A stretch of 53,935 nucleotides of DNA, from the NCBI GenBank assembly GCA_040757595.1, contig JBFLWP010000022.1, forward strand, positions 1-53,935, read 5' to 3'. The position numbers and the translations under genes are program-made. Every line of letters begins with the position of its first letter. Within the stretch, counting starts at the first letter, position 1. Under the pieces are notes generated by a model. It was not told the DNA's origin and made no database searches. It was given only the letters and a program-made list of their open reading frames with translations. This document shows positions 32,749-40,009 of the stretch, one piece after another. The DNA comes from Nitrospirota bacterium (lineage in GTDB: Bacteria; Nitrospirota; Nitrospiria; Nitrospirales; Nitrospiraceae).

Positions 32749-33708
32749 TTATCCCTCCTCATCGCCCCAGACATACTGCCGGGGGGGCCTTTTGACGAGG
32801 AGCGTGTCCATCTGGGCCGCCAAGTCATCGAGCCCGGCCCGGATGACGTTCCGCATCGCCTCGTCCTTGCGCAGGATCGGCAATTCGACCCCATTCAGCA
32901 ACTGTCTGGCCTGCTGGACAAGGGTCGTCAGCGTCTGATCCTGCGCGACCAGATTCTTGGCCGAGAACGTGTCCAAAAACTCCAGCAGATTGTTCATGCT
33001 GGCGGCTTTGAAGACCTTGGCTTCCCCGGTCACCGGATCCGGGGTGAGCTTCTCCCTGAGATGCCCGATCAGCCCAGCCATCGTCTCCCGGAGATACCCC
33101 TGCATTTCCTCGACCGCCTCGGTGAGCTGCACCTGCCCTTCTTCAAGGGCCCGCTTTCGGGCCCGCTCCGAACAGTGTTGCAGCACCCCGGGCATGTCAA
33201 AGGTGAGATACCGGATCGACACGCTGAACAGCTCCGGCAGCGTTTCGACCGACGGGTAATTCGTCGGATCGTACAGGGGGCCCAGTCTGGCCTGCGCCCG
33301 TTGGATGAGGGCGGGGTACGCCTGAATGAACGCCTGGACCGCCCCCTTCCGTTCCGCCAGGTACTGATCGAGGAGATCTTCCGCATGCTCGATCAACTCG
33401 GTCGGGATGACCGTCGCCCCCTTCATGTAGGACGTGATCGGCAGGCCCAGCTTGAGCAGTCTCGCTCTGATCCGGCGATCCAGTTTGGCGATCCGCCGAT
33501 ATTCTTGGCCGTCCAGGATGACTTTGTAGGCCCGGAAAAGGTCGGGATCAGACCCTTCCGGGGCGTGTCCGGCAACCACACGGGTCACGCCCATCCGGCG
33601 GTACTCGATCACGAGGGCCACGGCATGCTTCCAGAGGTCCGCATAGCTGACCGTTCCCCGCATCGCCGCGGCGGCCGTTGTTTCCGTTTCCAAGGTTTCC
33701 GTGGTCAT
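32749..33708 (-). CDS. DUF3150-like protein
   Basis: This 319-residue protein is soluble and largely helical (KLDRRIRARLLKLGLPITSY, HAEDLLDQYLAERKGAVQAF, then YPALIQRAQARLGPLYDPTN). The pattern of an early R-x-LLKLG-P segment, a long central helix set and acidic C-terminus resembles DUF3150, a family of mobile-element proteins often near MoxR/Ycf46-type AAA ATPases. I assign this by overall likeness, not by a diagnostic motif. Its function is unknown. Its start overlaps the RadC stop by four bases, and its end abuts the primase-like start. Confidence 0.55.
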   Translation of the reverse strand: MTTETLETETTAAAAMRGTVSYADLWKHAVALVIEYRRMGVTRVVAGHAPEGSDPDLFRAYKVILDGQEYRRIAKLDRRIRARLLKLGLPITSYMKGATVIPTELIEHAEDLLDQYLAERKGAVQAFIQAYPALIQRAQARLGPLYDPTNYPSVETLPELFSVSIRYLTFDMPGVLQHCSERARKRALEEGQVQLTEAVEEMQGYLRETMAGLIGHLREKLTPDPVTGEAKVFKAASMNNLLEFLDTFSAKNLVAQDQTLTTLVQQARQLLNGVELPILRKDEAMRNVIRAGLDDLAAQMDTLLVKRPPRQYVWGDEEG

Positions 33709-34235
33709 GGTTGGGATTGTCCTCCTTTACGACCTCGCGTGCGTTGAGGCGGATCCAGCAGTCCGGCGTCGCCGAGACTGCGGTATCGGCCATCCGACGT
33801 GAAGATCAGATGATCCACGAGAGGGATTGCCATCAAGGCCGAGGCCGCCACGAGCTCGCGGGTGACGGCGTGATCCTCCTTGCTATGCCGGAGATCTCCC
33901 CCGGAGGGATGGTTATGGGCGAACACCCAGGCGTGCGCATTCATCAAGATCAGGGCCTTGAAGACCTCACGCGGATGAATGCTGTGGCTGGCGAGTTGCC
34001 CCATACTGATCACATGCACGCCAAGCGGCCGGCATTGGCGATCCAGCCCCAGCGCGATGCCGTATTCCCGATCAGCCCCTCGAAACAGCGGCGTCAGCAC
34101 CGCCGCCGCTTTGGCCGGCGAGTTGACGTACTTTCCGGGCGGCGCCGGGACGCGCCCCGCTCGCTTCAGCATGACCCGGTAGCACGGCACCCATCGGTCC
34201 CGGGCCCGGGGGCGACTGTTCACCAGCCTCCTCAT
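33705..34235 (-). CDS. radC: RadC-like JAB/MPN-domain protein
   Basis: This 176-residue protein shows the JAMM metalloprotease-like motif of RadC: HSIHPREVFKALILMNAHAW, then VFAHNHPSGGDLRHSKEDHA (HxH...S...D), and the later block IPLVDHLIFTSDGRYRSLGD. RadC-like proteins are very common on plasmids and genomic islands, with no settled repair function. The start at 34235 overlaps the upstream stop (ATGA). It lacks the N-terminal HhH domain of chromosomal RadC, as is usual for element-borne versions. Confidence 0.9.
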   Translation of the reverse strand: MRRLVNSRPRARDRWVPCYRVMLKRAGRVPAPPGKYVNSPAKAAAVLTPLFRGADREYGIALGLDRQCRPLGVHVISMGQLASHSIHPREVFKALILMNAHAWVFAHNHPSGGDLRHSKEDHAVTRELVAASALMAIPLVDHLIFTSDGRYRSLGDAGLLDPPQRTRGRKGGQSQP

Positions 34236-34549
34236 TGACGATGAGCTGAGAGCGTGTAGGCGTGCGCGCGGCACGCCCGAAGCTCCTCCGGTGTCACGAA
34301 GGTCCGCCGACCGGCGCCGCCCCCCTCTGGACCCTCGACGTAGTAATCGATGATCTCACCCCGATATTGACAGACGAGATCGCTCGGTCGGATGGGCGTC
34401 TGGCCGGTTTTCACCCCGTTGAACAGATGCTCCAGCAGTCGTCGATCCCGTGCGAACGTATCCGCCAGATCGGCAGCCTGGACCGGAGTCTCGGCGTCCA
34501 CGTCTACCGGGACGCGGACAACGGCCAGGATCTGTACGCGGTAGTTCAC
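34232..34549 (-). CDS. Hypothetical operon protein
   Basis: This 105-residue protein starts with a strand-like segment (MNYRVQILAVVRVPVDVDAE), then a helix (TPVQAADLADTFARDRRLLE) and a basic C-terminus. The segment YRGEIIDYYVEGPEG suggests further strands. I do not recognise the family. It is coupled to both neighbours by ATGA overlaps, so it is surely part of the operon. Confidence 0.6.
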   Translation of the reverse strand: MNYRVQILAVVRVPVDVDAETPVQAADLADTFARDRRLLEHLFNGVKTGQTPIRPSDLVCQYRGEIIDYYVEGPEGGGAGRRTFVTPEELRACRAHAYTLSAHRQ

Positions 34550-34860
34550 CGCCGCCTCCTGTTCTTCCTGGGCCGGCCCTGCGCGTGGCGGGCGTACTCA
34601 CGCGCGATGCGGGACTTGGCGATCGCATCGCCAAGCAGACAGATCGTCCGCCATCGTCCGCAGGAGCACTCGCCCGCATACCCACCAACGATCGCCGTGA
34701 TCGTCAACCGATGCGCGAGACAATCCGCGATCGGGACATCCACGAGCATTCTTCCCAAGACGTGATGAATGTGCCCGCCACGAAGTTCTCGGAGGAGCCC
34801 ATTCTGTTGCTGCGCTCGTGTCGCGACGCCCCGCCTCGTCCGGGACCTCTTTCTGGTCAT
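34546..34860 (-). CDS. Hypothetical basic operon protein
   Basis: This 104-residue protein is strongly basic at both ends (MTRKRSRTRRGVATRA and RPRKNRRRR). In the middle it has LVDVPIADCLAHRLTITAIV and a Cys-rich stretch GECSCGRWRTICLLGD. It may bind nucleic acid or a metal. I do not recognise the family. It overlaps both neighbours by four bases. Confidence 0.55.
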   Translation of the reverse strand: MTRKRSRTRRGVATRAQQQNGLLRELRGGHIHHVLGRMLVDVPIADCLAHRLTITAIVGGYAGECSCGRWRTICLLGDAIAKSRIAREYARHAQGRPRKNRRRR

Positions 34861-35198
34861 GACGCGGCGGGTCCTTGACGGGACAGGAGCGTTCGGGGAT
34901 CCTGCTTGCCCCGCTCGGTTTCCCCGACCGCGATCCAGTCGGCCGTATACGGCAGTCGAAGCTGCTGCCAGGCTGAGGCGTGCGCCTCGCCCTGGTGGCG
35001 CACGACGACGATGCCGTACCCTTCGCCGTCCGACACCATGGCCTCCGTCCGGCCGATGCCGGCCAGCAACGCTTGGTCGATCGCGCTCCGGAGTCTGGCG
35101 AGGGCGGCATGCGTCCCGACCACGTACACGTCATCGTGGTGGGCATACTGCCCGTACACCTGCAGGACCGCCTCGCCGGTTTTACGTGTCGTTGACAT
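34857..35198 (-). CDS. Hypothetical operon protein
   Basis: This 113-residue protein has a compact alpha/beta look: VLQVYGQYAHHDDVYVVGTH, AALARLRSAIDQALLAGIGR, then GYGIVVVRHQGEAHASAWQQ. The ATG at 35198 has GGAGGAG upstream. I do not recognise the family. It is an operon member by its four-base overlap with the next gene. Confidence 0.6.
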   Translation of the reverse strand: MSTTRKTGEAVLQVYGQYAHHDDVYVVGTHAALARLRSAIDQALLAGIGRTEAMVSDGEGYGIVVVRHQGEAHASAWQQLRLPYTADWIAVGETERGKQDPRTLLSRQGPAAS

Positions 35199-35205
35199 GA
35201 TGGTG

Positions 35206-35532
35206 CTACTCCTCCAACTGATAACCGCGTCGTGACCGCGGAGCGGCCATGATGGGCGCCGGCTTCTTGGAAATGGATGCGGCGCGCGGAGATGGAAGAA
35301 CCGGGGACGTGGACGCCAGGGCAGCCTGAGACAGCGCCTGCTGCTGATGGCGGCAGCGCTTCCGAAACGCCCAGCCCGGGCAGTTGCACGAGATCCCCCC
35401 GTCTTCCCAGATGGTCACCGTATAGACGGTGTACCCATCCGAGGATTCCACCGTCACGCGGCGGAGCGGCAGGATCTCGCGACCGTTGTCGTATTTCCGG
35501 CCACGCCGGTAACTCACGCTCACGCGGACCAA
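35206..35532 (-). CDS. SWIM zinc-finger protein
   Basis: This protein of about 108 residues carries CNCPGWAFRKRCRHQ, the CxC...CxH SWIM zinc-finger signature found in DNA-binding and protein-interaction contexts, after three strand-like segments (RRVTVESSDGYTVYTVTIWE). The C-terminal 40 residues are Pro/Ser/Arg rich. The open frame begins with TTG at 35532; a GTG at 35523 is an equally likely start. It may act in nucleic-acid metabolism of the element. Confidence 0.75.
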   Translation of the reverse strand: MVRVSVSYRRGRKYDNGREILPLRRVTVESSDGYTVYTVTIWEDGGISCNCPGWAFRKRCRHQQQALSQAALASTSPVLPSPRAASISKKPAPIMAAPRSRRGYQLEE

Positions 35533-35672
35533 CCCCGGTCATAATGTTTTTTCGGGGTTTCCTCATGGAGCGCTTTGCCGTTTCGCCGCATCGCGCGACG
35601 AGCCCGGCGTTTGAGCCACCGCCGGTAGCCGCGGGATTCTCCGCGGCAGATCTTCTCGCCCGCCCGCGCCAT
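35520..35672 (-). CDS. Small very basic protein
   Basis: This 50-residue frame begins at an ATG two bases after the previous stop, with GGAGGT about ten bases upstream. It encodes MARAGEKICRGESRGYRRWL, then KRRARRAMRRNGKALHEETP, an Arg/Lys-rich helix. It overlaps the SWIM gene by 13 bases in another frame. I do not recognise it. The spacing supports translation, but short basic frames in GC-rich DNA can arise by chance. Confidence 0.45.
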   Translation of the reverse strand: MARAGEKICRGESRGYRRWLKRRARRAMRRNGKALHEETPKKHYDRGWSA

Positions 35673-35674
35673 TC

Positions 35675-35941
35675 TCACGCGACCTCCGCGAGCGGAGGCG
35701 TCGTCCGACGTTCCAGCCAGGCGCGTTCGGCCGCCAAGGCCTCGTTCCGCAAGGGAAACGGCCCCAGCACCGGGCCGTTGGAGGGCGTCAGATCGACCAG
35801 CCACCACCCATCGGACGTCGGTTCGACATACGACGCCCGCTGGATGGACGCGCGCCCCAATTCCCCGATCAGAGGAGCCAGCTCGTCATCGTAGATGACC
35901 GAAACCGTCCCCTGAGGCGACACTCTCAGTAAAACATCCAT
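35675..35941 (-). CDS. Hypothetical operon protein
   Basis: This 88-residue protein starts at an ATG five bases after GGAGG. It reads MDVLLRVSPQGTVSVIYDDE, LAPLIGELGRASIQRASYVE, then WWLVDLTPSNGPVLGPFPLR, and ends with a helix AALAAERAWLERR-like region. The strand-turn-strand opening resembles the DUF2997 protein nearby (VIVRIAPDGSVSVEV), so the two may share an N-terminal beta hairpin. I do not recognise the family. Confidence 0.6.
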   Translation of the reverse strand: MDVLLRVSPQGTVSVIYDDELAPLIGELGRASIQRASYVEPTSDGWWLVDLTPSNGPVLGPFPLRNEALAAERAWLERRTTPPLAEVA

Positions 35942-36053
35942 TGGTCCTCCCCACGTGGCGGATGCTCGGCCGCGTGTTGCTCGATCAGCTCCCAGGTTCG
36001 CAGATGGTCCCGCTGCGGAACACCCGGGTGGCCTTGTAGACGAAAGCACCCGG

Positions 36054-36239
36054 CTACTGCCGCTGGACATGCCGTCCCTCGGCTTGTCGGTAGAAGTCAG
36101 CTGTCTTGCGATCCGAGGTGGTGGTCCCGAGGGCGTCCTCCAAGACCTTCGAAAGCGCCTGGCAGCCTTGGCCTTTGACGCCTTTCACTTCGACGGAAAC
36201 CGACCCGTCGGGCGCGATCCTGACAATCACTTCTGCCAT
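36054..36239 (-). CDS. DUF2997 family protein
   Basis: This 61-residue protein reads MAEVIVRIAPDGSVSVEVKG, then KGQGCQALSKVLEDALGTTT. This is the DUF2997 pattern: a beta hairpin with PDGSV-x-x-EV-GVKG, then a Cys-containing helix and a polar tail. The family is known from cyanobacteria, where it sits beside the Ycf35-like DUF1257 gene. The same pairing is seen here, with a 13-base overlap. The function is unknown; the conserved Cys in GQGCQ is kept. A 112-base gap separates it from the next gene. Confidence 0.8.
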   Translation of the reverse strand: MAEVIVRIAPDGSVSVEVKGVKGQGCQALSKVLEDALGTTTSDRKTADFYRQAEGRHVQRQ

Positions 36240-36694
36240 CCGAAGCCTCCTCCCGCCCGCAAGCGGATCTCGACGGTTCCGTCAGCAGCAGTGGTCCGGC
36301 CCAAGCAGTGAAAACCAAGACGTTGGGCCGCTCGGATCGCGGCATGTCCGGAATAGGCCTGCGTGAGCCGGACGGCCTTCTCGCCCACCTTCTCTTGGAG
36401 ACCGTAGCCTCCATTCCAGAAGTCCCACAGGAGGGTCCAGCCCGGCCGGCCGTCGCGACGCTTGGCGACGCCGATTTCGTAGGCCTGGGCATTGCCCGGG
36501 ACCCGGATCGCGTGCTCACACTTCCCGAGGTCCTGAACGGTAAAGCCTTCCGGAGGGGGGTAGTCTCCCACAGACCGGCCGTACCAGCGATAGGTCCGCT
36601 GGTCGGCGACGAATTCGAGTCCCAGGTCCCGGCAGGCCATCTTGAGGGCCTCCAGGTCCTTGATCTCGATGTCGATAATAGCGACGTGGCTCAT
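36227..36694 (-). CDS. DUF1257 (Ycf35-like) protein
   Basis: This 155-residue protein opens MSHVAIIDIEIKDLEALKMA, the usual SH-x-x-I-x-I-x-DL-L--A start of DUF1257/Ycf35. The middle YRWYGRSVGDYP and CEHAIRVPGNAQAYEIGVAK match the family's charged core, and DGRPGWTLLWDFWNGGYGLQ its aromatic C-terminal half. Ycf35 is encoded in red-algal plastids and cyanobacteria, and homologues occur on bacterial mobile elements; its role is unknown. Neighbouring DUF2997 and, 3.3 kb upstream in the same operon, a Ycf46-like ATPase support a conserved functional set. Confidence 0.8.
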   Translation of the reverse strand: MSHVAIIDIEIKDLEALKMACRDLGLEFVADQRTYRWYGRSVGDYPPPEGFTVQDLGKCEHAIRVPGNAQAYEIGVAKRRDGRPGWTLLWDFWNGGYGLQEKVGEKAVRLTQAYSGHAAIRAAQRLGFHCLGRTTAADGTVEIRLRAGGGFGWQK

Positions 36695-36828
36695 ACAAGT
36701 GTCTCCATTAACGGATTACCGCGCCGAACCTGTGGACGCATGGGTCCTGCGCCGGTCGGACGACCGACGACCAGCCGGTCTGCGCGGTGTGTGATGGAGT
36801 GGAAGAAAGGAAAACCCGGAGAACTGGC

Positions 36829-37290
36829 TTACGTGCCCAGCACCTTGAGCAGAATGCCGGTGGCCACGGCCAGCGCGGTGAGGTTCGCGCCGATCATCGT
36901 GAGCGCCATCACCTGCATACGGTATAGCAGGTCGGCCTTGACTTCAGCCAGGTCCGCCTTGGTCGCCTGTCCTAGCTGTTCGATGTCCGCCTTGGTCGCC
37001 TGTCTTAGCTGTTCGATGTCCGCCTTGGTCGCCAGGCGCAGCTGTTCGAGGTCCGCCTTGGTCGCCTGTCTTAGCTGTTCGAGGTCCGCCTTGGTCGCCA
37101 GGCGCAGCTGTTCGAGGTCCGCCTTGGTCGTGATGCGCAGCTGTTCCAGGTCCGTCTTGGTCGCCAGATCGGCGAACGACGGGGTGAGCAGGCTGGTCAC
37201 GGCCTCGACGACGGCCTTGGCCGCTTTATCCTCGAAGCCGCCTTGCGATCGCAGCGTTTCGTAGGCATGGAGCGTATCCATGGTTGGCAT
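36829..37290 (-). CDS. DUF1640-like coiled-coil membrane protein, repeat-rich
   Basis: This 153-residue protein has an N-terminal head (MPTMDTLHAYETLRSQGGFE), then about seven copies of an 11-residue unit (TKADLEQLRLA and variants) forming a long coiled coil, then a C-terminal membrane helix (MALTMIGANLTALAVATGIL). This matches the bacterial DUF1640/CCDC90-like family: head, coiled coil, terminal anchor. Its ATG shares a base with the stop of the gene before it (TAATG), so they are co-translated. A shorter paralogue is at 39128. The role is unknown; the protein may tether complexes to the membrane. Confidence 0.8.
   Translation of the reverse strand: MPTMDTLHAYETLRSQGGFEDKAAKAVVEAVTSLLTPSFADLATKTDLEQLRITTKADLEQLRLATKADLEQLRQATKADLEQLRLATKADIEQLRQATKADIEQLGQATKADLAEVKADLLYRMQVMALTMIGANLTALAVATGILLKVLGT
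36949..37164. repeat. 33-bp tandem repeats inside the coiled-coil gene
   Basis: A 33-base unit (with the core GTCCGCCTTGGTCGC on the plus strand) repeats about six and a half times. Each unit encodes eleven residues of the coiled coil. The copies alternate between two sub-types (CTGTCTTAGCTGTTCGA and CAGGCGCAGCTGTTCGA), which suggests duplication of double units. Copy number can change by slippage without breaking the frame. Confidence 0.85.
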
Positions 37291-37496
37291 TATACGTCCG
37301 CCCTCCTCACCTGTAAAGCCTTCCGCAGGGTGGCGATCGCCCGATCGACCTTGCGGAGCGACTTCAAGTACCCGTCCGCGTTCCATCTGGAAGGCCTTGC
37401 CGAAGCCATTGCACAGTTCGAGTAGGCAACCAAGTCCGGCCGCGCCGCTTGCAACGCGGCCAACGCCCGAGACAGGACAACGCGAGTTCCCTTCAT
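37290..37496 (-). CDS. Hypothetical small basic helical protein
   Basis: This 68-residue protein starts at an ATG after AAGGGG. It reads MKGTRVVLSRALAALQAARP, then DLVAYSNCAMASARPSRWNA and KSLRKVDRAIATLRKALQVR, two amphipathic basic helices. I do not recognise the family. It overlaps the previous gene by four bases (ATGA) and the next by one (TAATG), so it is well embedded in the operon. Confidence 0.55.
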   Translation of the reverse strand: MKGTRVVLSRALAALQAARPDLVAYSNCAMASARPSRWNADGYLKSLRKVDRAIATLRKALQVRRADV

Positions 37497-37780
37497 TTCG
37501 AGCGCCCCTTTTTGACGGCCTGCTCGAGCGTCTTTTCGTTGAGGTACGTGGCCCACCATTCGTGGTCCAGGGGACAGACGAGACGGACGCGATTCCGCCG
37601 ATCTCTGACGGTCTCCGCTTCATCCCACCAGACATCGGATTCCCCTGCGTACACCACGCCGCCCGAGGCATCCGGCTCAGTGAACACGGCCAACGCCGGG
37701 ATGCGATCGATGTTCCCTCGTGCGAATCTTCCGCATGCGGGACACCTCAAGGGTTCGAACCGCATACTGATCTCGCTCAT
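37493..37780 (-). CDS. Hypothetical protein with CxxC motif
   Basis: This 95-residue protein starts at an ATG eight bases after AAGGAG. It carries one CPACGR motif near residue 13 and VCPLDHEWWATYL near the C-terminus, so it may be a small zinc ribbon. The central part (VYAGESDVWWDEAETVRDRR) is acidic. I do not recognise the family. It overlaps both flanking genes. Confidence 0.6.
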   Translation of the reverse strand: MSEISMRFEPLRCPACGRFARGNIDRIPALAVFTEPDASGGVVYAGESDVWWDEAETVRDRRNRVRLVCPLDHEWWATYLNEKTLEQAVKKGRSK

Positions 37781-38079
37781 GCCCGTTGCTCCTTGAGCCG
37801 GCGTGCCGTGATGTCGCCGGGAATCTCCAACCCCGCAGCGGTCAGCCACCCTTGCCTGATGGCGTACCGAAGCACCGCCTTGTGGTCGGACCGGTTGACC
37901 GACTCCGGCACGGGAATGTCACGGACGTCGAAGCATTCCTCGTCGTGCTCGGATCCCGCCGGCGAGACGTGAAACCAGTATTCTCGCTGGATATCCCCCA
38001 TATCGTCCTTGTAGACACGGTAGATCGTGACCCCCTTGAAGCGGAGGAAGACCTCATTATCTTCCCACACGTACGGCAT
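37777..38079 (-). CDS. Hypothetical operon protein
   Basis: This 100-residue protein reads MPYVWEDNEVFLRFKGVTIY, RVYKDDMGDIQREYWFHVSP, then a conserved-looking HDEECFDVRDIPV and SDHKAVLRYAIRQGWLT. It seems a small beta-rich domain followed by a helix. I do not recognise the family. TGATG and ATGA overlaps join it to its neighbours. Confidence 0.6.
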   Translation of the reverse strand: MPYVWEDNEVFLRFKGVTIYRVYKDDMGDIQREYWFHVSPAGSEHDEECFDVRDIPVPESVNRSDHKAVLRYAIRQGWLTAAGLEIPGDITARRLKEQRA

Positions 38080-38462
38080 CAGCTCTCCTCAATCGTGATT
38101 TGTGTCAGACCGTCCGGGGAAGGTTTGGCGACGACCGTCACGGTCTCTTCGCTCCAGCAGCCTTCCCGGATGGCAAAATTCTGCCAGTCGGTCCTGATTG
38201 TGGCGTTGTAGCTGACCTGACAGATTCGACCATCCGACCCAGACTCCAGTTCGGCTTCCTGAGCCAGCGTGGCCGAATCCCGATCGACCAGTGTCATCAC
38301 CGTCACCACATCGGAACACACTTCGCGAGTTCCGCACTCGGTCGTTCCGACCCGATCCAGCACCTGGCCTGCCAGCTGTTCGAGCCAGTCGATGAGTCCA
38401 ACCTCACCGACCCCGCCGGCATACCAGGGCACCGCGATGATGCGCGTTGCTGTGGCTTGCAT
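38079..38462 (-). CDS. Hypothetical operon protein
   Basis: This 127-residue protein starts at an ATG behind GAGGAGGG. It is acidic and strand-rich: VGLIDWLEQLAGQVLDRVGT, VVTVMTLVDRDSATLAQEAE, then CQVSYNATIRTDWQNFAIRE. Its C-terminal EETVTVVAKPSPDGLTQITI again gives a beta hairpin. I do not recognise the family. It is followed by a 136-base gap without features on the upstream side. Confidence 0.55.
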   Translation of the reverse strand: MQATATRIIAVPWYAGGVGEVGLIDWLEQLAGQVLDRVGTTECGTREVCSDVVTVMTLVDRDSATLAQEAELESGSDGRICQVSYNATIRTDWQNFAIREGCWSEETVTVVAKPSPDGLTQITIEES

Positions 38463-38598
38463 ATTCCCTCCTCGTCGGAGATGACGAGCGTGCTTGATCA
38501 CGCCCTGTCATGGAGCGCGTCTCCAGTTGGCGCGTATCGCTCTCAGTTGTGCAGGGCGATAAAGACCAGCGCAAACCGCTCGGGATCACGCGGGCTCC

Positions 38599-39015
38599 TC
38601 AATACTCACAGGGCGTCATCGGCTGTTTTCCCAGCCGCTTGGCTTTCTTGTAGATGTCGTTGAGCGACACCGCGACGACGGCGCCCGCAGCGTTCACTGC
38701 GACGGCGACGCCGACGAGATAGCGCAGCTTCTCGTAGCCGATCTCTTGCACGACGGCCACCCAGCCGGGCTTGAGCTGTTTGGCGAGATCGCCAAAGAAA
38801 TCCGCATCGACCCAGTCCTCTTTCGCGGCGTCGTACTTGCTCCGCGGGATGCCGCGTTCGTCGGATCCCAGAAATCCGACCAGTTCCTCGGCGCCTGCGC
38901 CGCGTTCCTCCATCGCGATCGCGTGCAGCTCGTACTCTTTGCAGAACCGCTCGAACGCCGCCCGGCTTTTGACCGCGAAGTAGTTCGAGCGCATCAATGG
39001 CACATAGTTGGCCAT
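38599..39015 (-). CDS. Hypothetical operon protein
   Basis: This 138-residue protein opens MANYVPLMRSNYFAVKSRAA, then FERFCKEYELHAIAMEERGA, an opening I associate with small phage- and plasmid-borne proteins that handle immunity or replication, without a known function. The C-terminal half is WVAVVQEIGYEKLRYLVGVA, then VAVNAAGAVVAVSLNDIYKK, which looks like a beta-sheet plus helix. GGAGACC lies just before the ATG. Confidence 0.55.
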   Translation of the reverse strand: MANYVPLMRSNYFAVKSRAAFERFCKEYELHAIAMEERGAGAEELVGFLGSDERGIPRSKYDAAKEDWVDADFFGDLAKQLKPGWVAVVQEIGYEKLRYLVGVAVAVNAAGAVVAVSLNDIYKKAKRLGKQPMTPCEY

Positions 39016-39127
39016 GTGGTCTCCATGGATAGGCGGCGGCCTCAGCGCGGATGACGCGCCGCGGCTCCCGCCTCATGCTAGGGGGGTGTGAGTGCGGAAG
39101 GGAACGGGAAACTAGCGCCAGGCGCGC

Positions 39128-39511
39128 TCAGCGCATAAACTGAAGCATCACGGCCATGGCGCTGATAATCGTGATGACCGATGCGAGCAACCAGCCTCGT
39201 TCGGCACGCAGCTCCGTTCTCACGGCTTGGATGTCCAACCGGAGGTCGGCCTTGACTTCAGCCAGGTCCGCCTTGGTCGCCAGGCGCAGCTGCTCGAGGC
39301 CCGCCTTGGTCGCCAGGCGCAGCTGTTCGAGGTCCGCCTTGACCGCATGGATTTCCGCCCGCAGATCGGCCTCTACCCGACCAATCTGCGACTGAGTGGC
39401 GAGATCATCAAGGCTTGCGGCGAGCATACCGCTCATGGCTTTCACCAACGCCTCCGCAACCGGCTCGTCGAAGCGGCCCTCGTCACGGAGCGTTCGATAG
39501 GTGGCATGCAC
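39128..39511 (-). CDS. DUF1640-like coiled-coil protein, second copy
   Basis: This protein of about 127 residues has the same plan as the protein at 36829-37290: head (HATYRTLRDEGRFDEPVAEA), a shorter coiled coil with three LEQLRLATKAD-type units, and a C-terminal membrane helix (WLLASVITIISAMAVMLQF). The 5' end is odd. The DNA GTATAATGCC before it matches the TAATG start of the first copy, but that ATG is out of frame by one base with the head, so translation as written must begin at GTG 39511. This may be a one-base error or a shifted start. Confidence 0.7.
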   Translation of the reverse strand: MHATYRTLRDEGRFDEPVAEALVKAMSGMLAASLDDLATQSQIGRVEADLRAEIHAVKADLEQLRLATKAGLEQLRLATKADLAEVKADLRLDIQAVRTELRAERGWLLASVITIISAMAVMLQFMR

Positions 39512-39705
39512 ATCGCATTGTCGGCATTATACGATTGTCCTCCAAGTCTGTAAAGCTCGCATTCGCTCAGCACCTGACGCCCGTGGGTGAACTTGATCGC
39601 CGCAAGCTCGTCATCCGTCAGGCGCCCGTACTCGCACTCGGCCTCCTCAATCACCACCGGAAGCGGCCCGGCGCATCGTGTCCTCCCGTGGCGTAATTCA
39701 CTCAT
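39442..39705 (-). CDS. Hypothetical operon protein, 3' end uncertain
   Basis: This 87-codon frame starts at ATG 39705 within the preceding stop region. The first 55 residues (PVVIEEAECEYGRLTDDELA, then AIKFTHGRQVLSECELYRLG) look like a genuine small acidic protein. The last 30 lie inside the coiled-coil gene in another frame and look like read-through. If one base is missing near 39520, the natural end would be a TAATG overlap as in the first coiled-coil copy. I do not recognise the family. Confidence 0.5.
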   Translation of the reverse strand: MSELRHGRTRCAGPLPVVIEEAECEYGRLTDDELAAIKFTHGRQVLSECELYRLGGQSYNADNAMCMPPIERSVTRAASTSRLRRRW

Positions 39706-39985
39706 GCGCCGCGGGCGTCGCTGGAGGTCCACCTGGCGGCTTCCGCGTTCTCCGTGCGGTTGACTTCGGCGCGGACCGGGGTAATTCCTCCCTCGTCACG
39801 AACGTTCCGTGCTGCACGCCGATGGCGTAAGCATTCTCGCAGGCCGCGCAGAAATGACGGAACCCATCGCTCGCGCGATCCTCTGACACGGGGACCTTCA
39901 TGGTCGCAGGAGATTCACAGTATTCGTTTTCGCAGAAGATCTCGCTTGCTTCCTGGCGTGTCACGTCCTCTTCAGCGTCTTCCAT
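39698..39985 (-). CDS. Hypothetical Cys-containing operon protein
   Basis: This 95-residue protein starts at an ATG eight bases after GGAGG. It contains IFCENEYCESPATMKVPVSE and FRHFCAACENAYAIGVQHGT: a CxxxxxC and a CxxC pair that could hold a zinc ion. The C-terminus is Pro/Arg rich. I do not recognise the family. It directly follows the AAA+ ATPase gene and may be its partner, since small zinc-ribbon proteins often accompany such ATPases on elements (inference). Confidence 0.55.
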   Translation of the reverse strand: MEDAEEDVTRQEASEIFCENEYCESPATMKVPVSEDRASDGFRHFCAACENAYAIGVQHGTFVTREELPRSAPKSTARRTRKPPGGPPATPAAHE

Positions 39986-40009
39986 GTGGAAACCTCCCGA
40001 TCGAGTGAC

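Noticed and set aside
32194-33747. Plus-strand frame of 517 codons opposite the primase and DUF3150-like genes
   Set aside because: It spans two well-supported minus-strand genes and their junction; no start signal or motifs.
36949-37164. Regular 33-bp repeats that could suggest a CRISPR array
   Set aside because: The repeats are contiguous without spacers, are in frame and encode an 11-residue coiled-coil unit; no cas genes are present.
37745-37765. GGGTTCGAACC, a tRNA T-arm-like sequence
   Set aside because: It lies within a coding frame, and no acceptor, D or anticodon arm can be built around it.
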